From Gallionellaceae bacterium (GTDB lineage: Bacteria; Pseudomonadota; Gammaproteobacteria; Burkholderiales; Gallionellaceae), in NCBI GenBank assembly GCA_030690855.1, contig JAUYFR010000122.1:1-5665 (forward strand): a stretch of 5,665 nt of DNA, in the 5' to 3' direction. Below are positions 5,557-5,665 of the stretch, piece by piece. Positions within the stretch are counted from its first letter, which is position 1; every line of letters begins with the position of its first letter. Under the pieces are notes generated by a model. It made no database searches. It was not told the DNA's origin and saw only the letters and a program-made list of their open reading frames with translations. Made by a program: the position numbers and the translations under genes.

Positions 5557-5608
5557 GACGAAAAAATACCCAACATATTGATTATATTGGGTATTTTATA
5601 TTTTCGTC
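5557..5608. terminator. Bulged hairpin terminator after cytochrome b561
   Basis: Inner arms 5563-5573 and 5587-5597 form an 11-bp perfect stem (AAAATACCCAA/TTGGGTATTTT) with a 13-nt loop; outer arms GACGAAAA (5557-5564) and TTTTCGTC (5601-5608) extend it past a small bulge. U-rich on either reading, it probably stops b561 (+) and a convergent gene (-). The stem is AT-rich and so weaker than the other two terminators here. Confidence 0.7.
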
Positions 5609-5614
5609 GCATTT

Positions 5615-5665
5615 TTACTGATGCGTCAAATTTAACTGTTTCGCGATAATGTCGTGATTGAGCCA
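5615..5665 (-). CDS. Possible C-terminal end of a convergent gene (partial)
   Basis: On the minus strand a frame runs in from the right edge and codes for 16 residues, WLNHDIIAKQLNLTHQ, before a TAA at 5615-5617. It sits directly beyond the shared hairpin, where a convergent gene would be expected to end, and the composition looks protein-like. Too short to assign a family; a chance frame is quite possible. Confidence 0.35.
   Translation of the reverse strand, partial: WLNHDIIAKQLNLTHQ

Noticed and set aside
1..5665. A dedicated new defence or mobile system
   Set aside because: All complete genes fit housekeeping families, strand switches coincide with normal terminators and promoters, and no transposase, integrase, att-like direct repeat or clear composition jump was seen.

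Overview
The window looks like ordinary chromosomal DNA from a Gram-negative proteobacterium, most likely a betaproteobacterium of the Nitrosomonadales/Methylophilaceae kind. This placement is inferred from moderate-to-low GC, an outer-membrane-type lipoprotein, a RoxA-type ribosomal oxygenase next to a small PLD-like (DUF7931-like) gene, a PP_4765-type flavoprotein and a bacterial cytochrome b561. No phage, transposon, CRISPR, tRNA or rRNA signal was seen.

Layout, left to right. (1) The 3' part of a YycJ/PhnP-type metallo-beta-lactamase-fold hydrolase (+) runs to 553 and enters the window already open. (2) A 15-bp perfect inverted repeat (567-600) acts as a terminator shared with the convergent gene. 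(3) A tiny Ala/Pro-rich lipoprotein (-, 614-817). (4) A two-gene minus-strand operon: roxA (1446-2582), then a 163-aa PLD-like protein (952-1443), coupled by a Shine-Dalgarno sequence made from the last three Arg codons of roxA. (5) A divergent promoter region (2583-2683). (6) A plus-strand pair: a Bcp/PrxQ peroxiredoxin (2684-3154) overlapping slyD (3151-3639) by ATGA, closed by a strong terminator. (7) A HI0933/PP_4765-family flavoprotein (3736-4968) starting just after that terminator. (8) A four-helix cytochrome b561 (5017-5538), closed by a hairpin that probably also serves a convergent gene whose last codons may lie at the right edge.

Functionally the centre of the window concerns protein quality and oxidative chemistry: ribosomal protein hydroxylation (RoxA), thiol peroxide reduction (Bcp), prolyl isomerisation and metal handling (SlyD), a flavoprotein and a membrane cytochrome. 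I see no evidence that these form one dedicated system; bcp-slyD and roxA-PLD-like are the only pairs with real translational coupling.

I did not find a convincing undescribed system. The points most worth a second look are the peroxiredoxin without either usual resolving cysteine, the AGG-AGG-AGG tail/SD overlap in roxA, the apparently leaderless roxA promoter with an embedded palindrome, and the low-complexity PAA-repeat lipoprotein ending in Lys-Lys.
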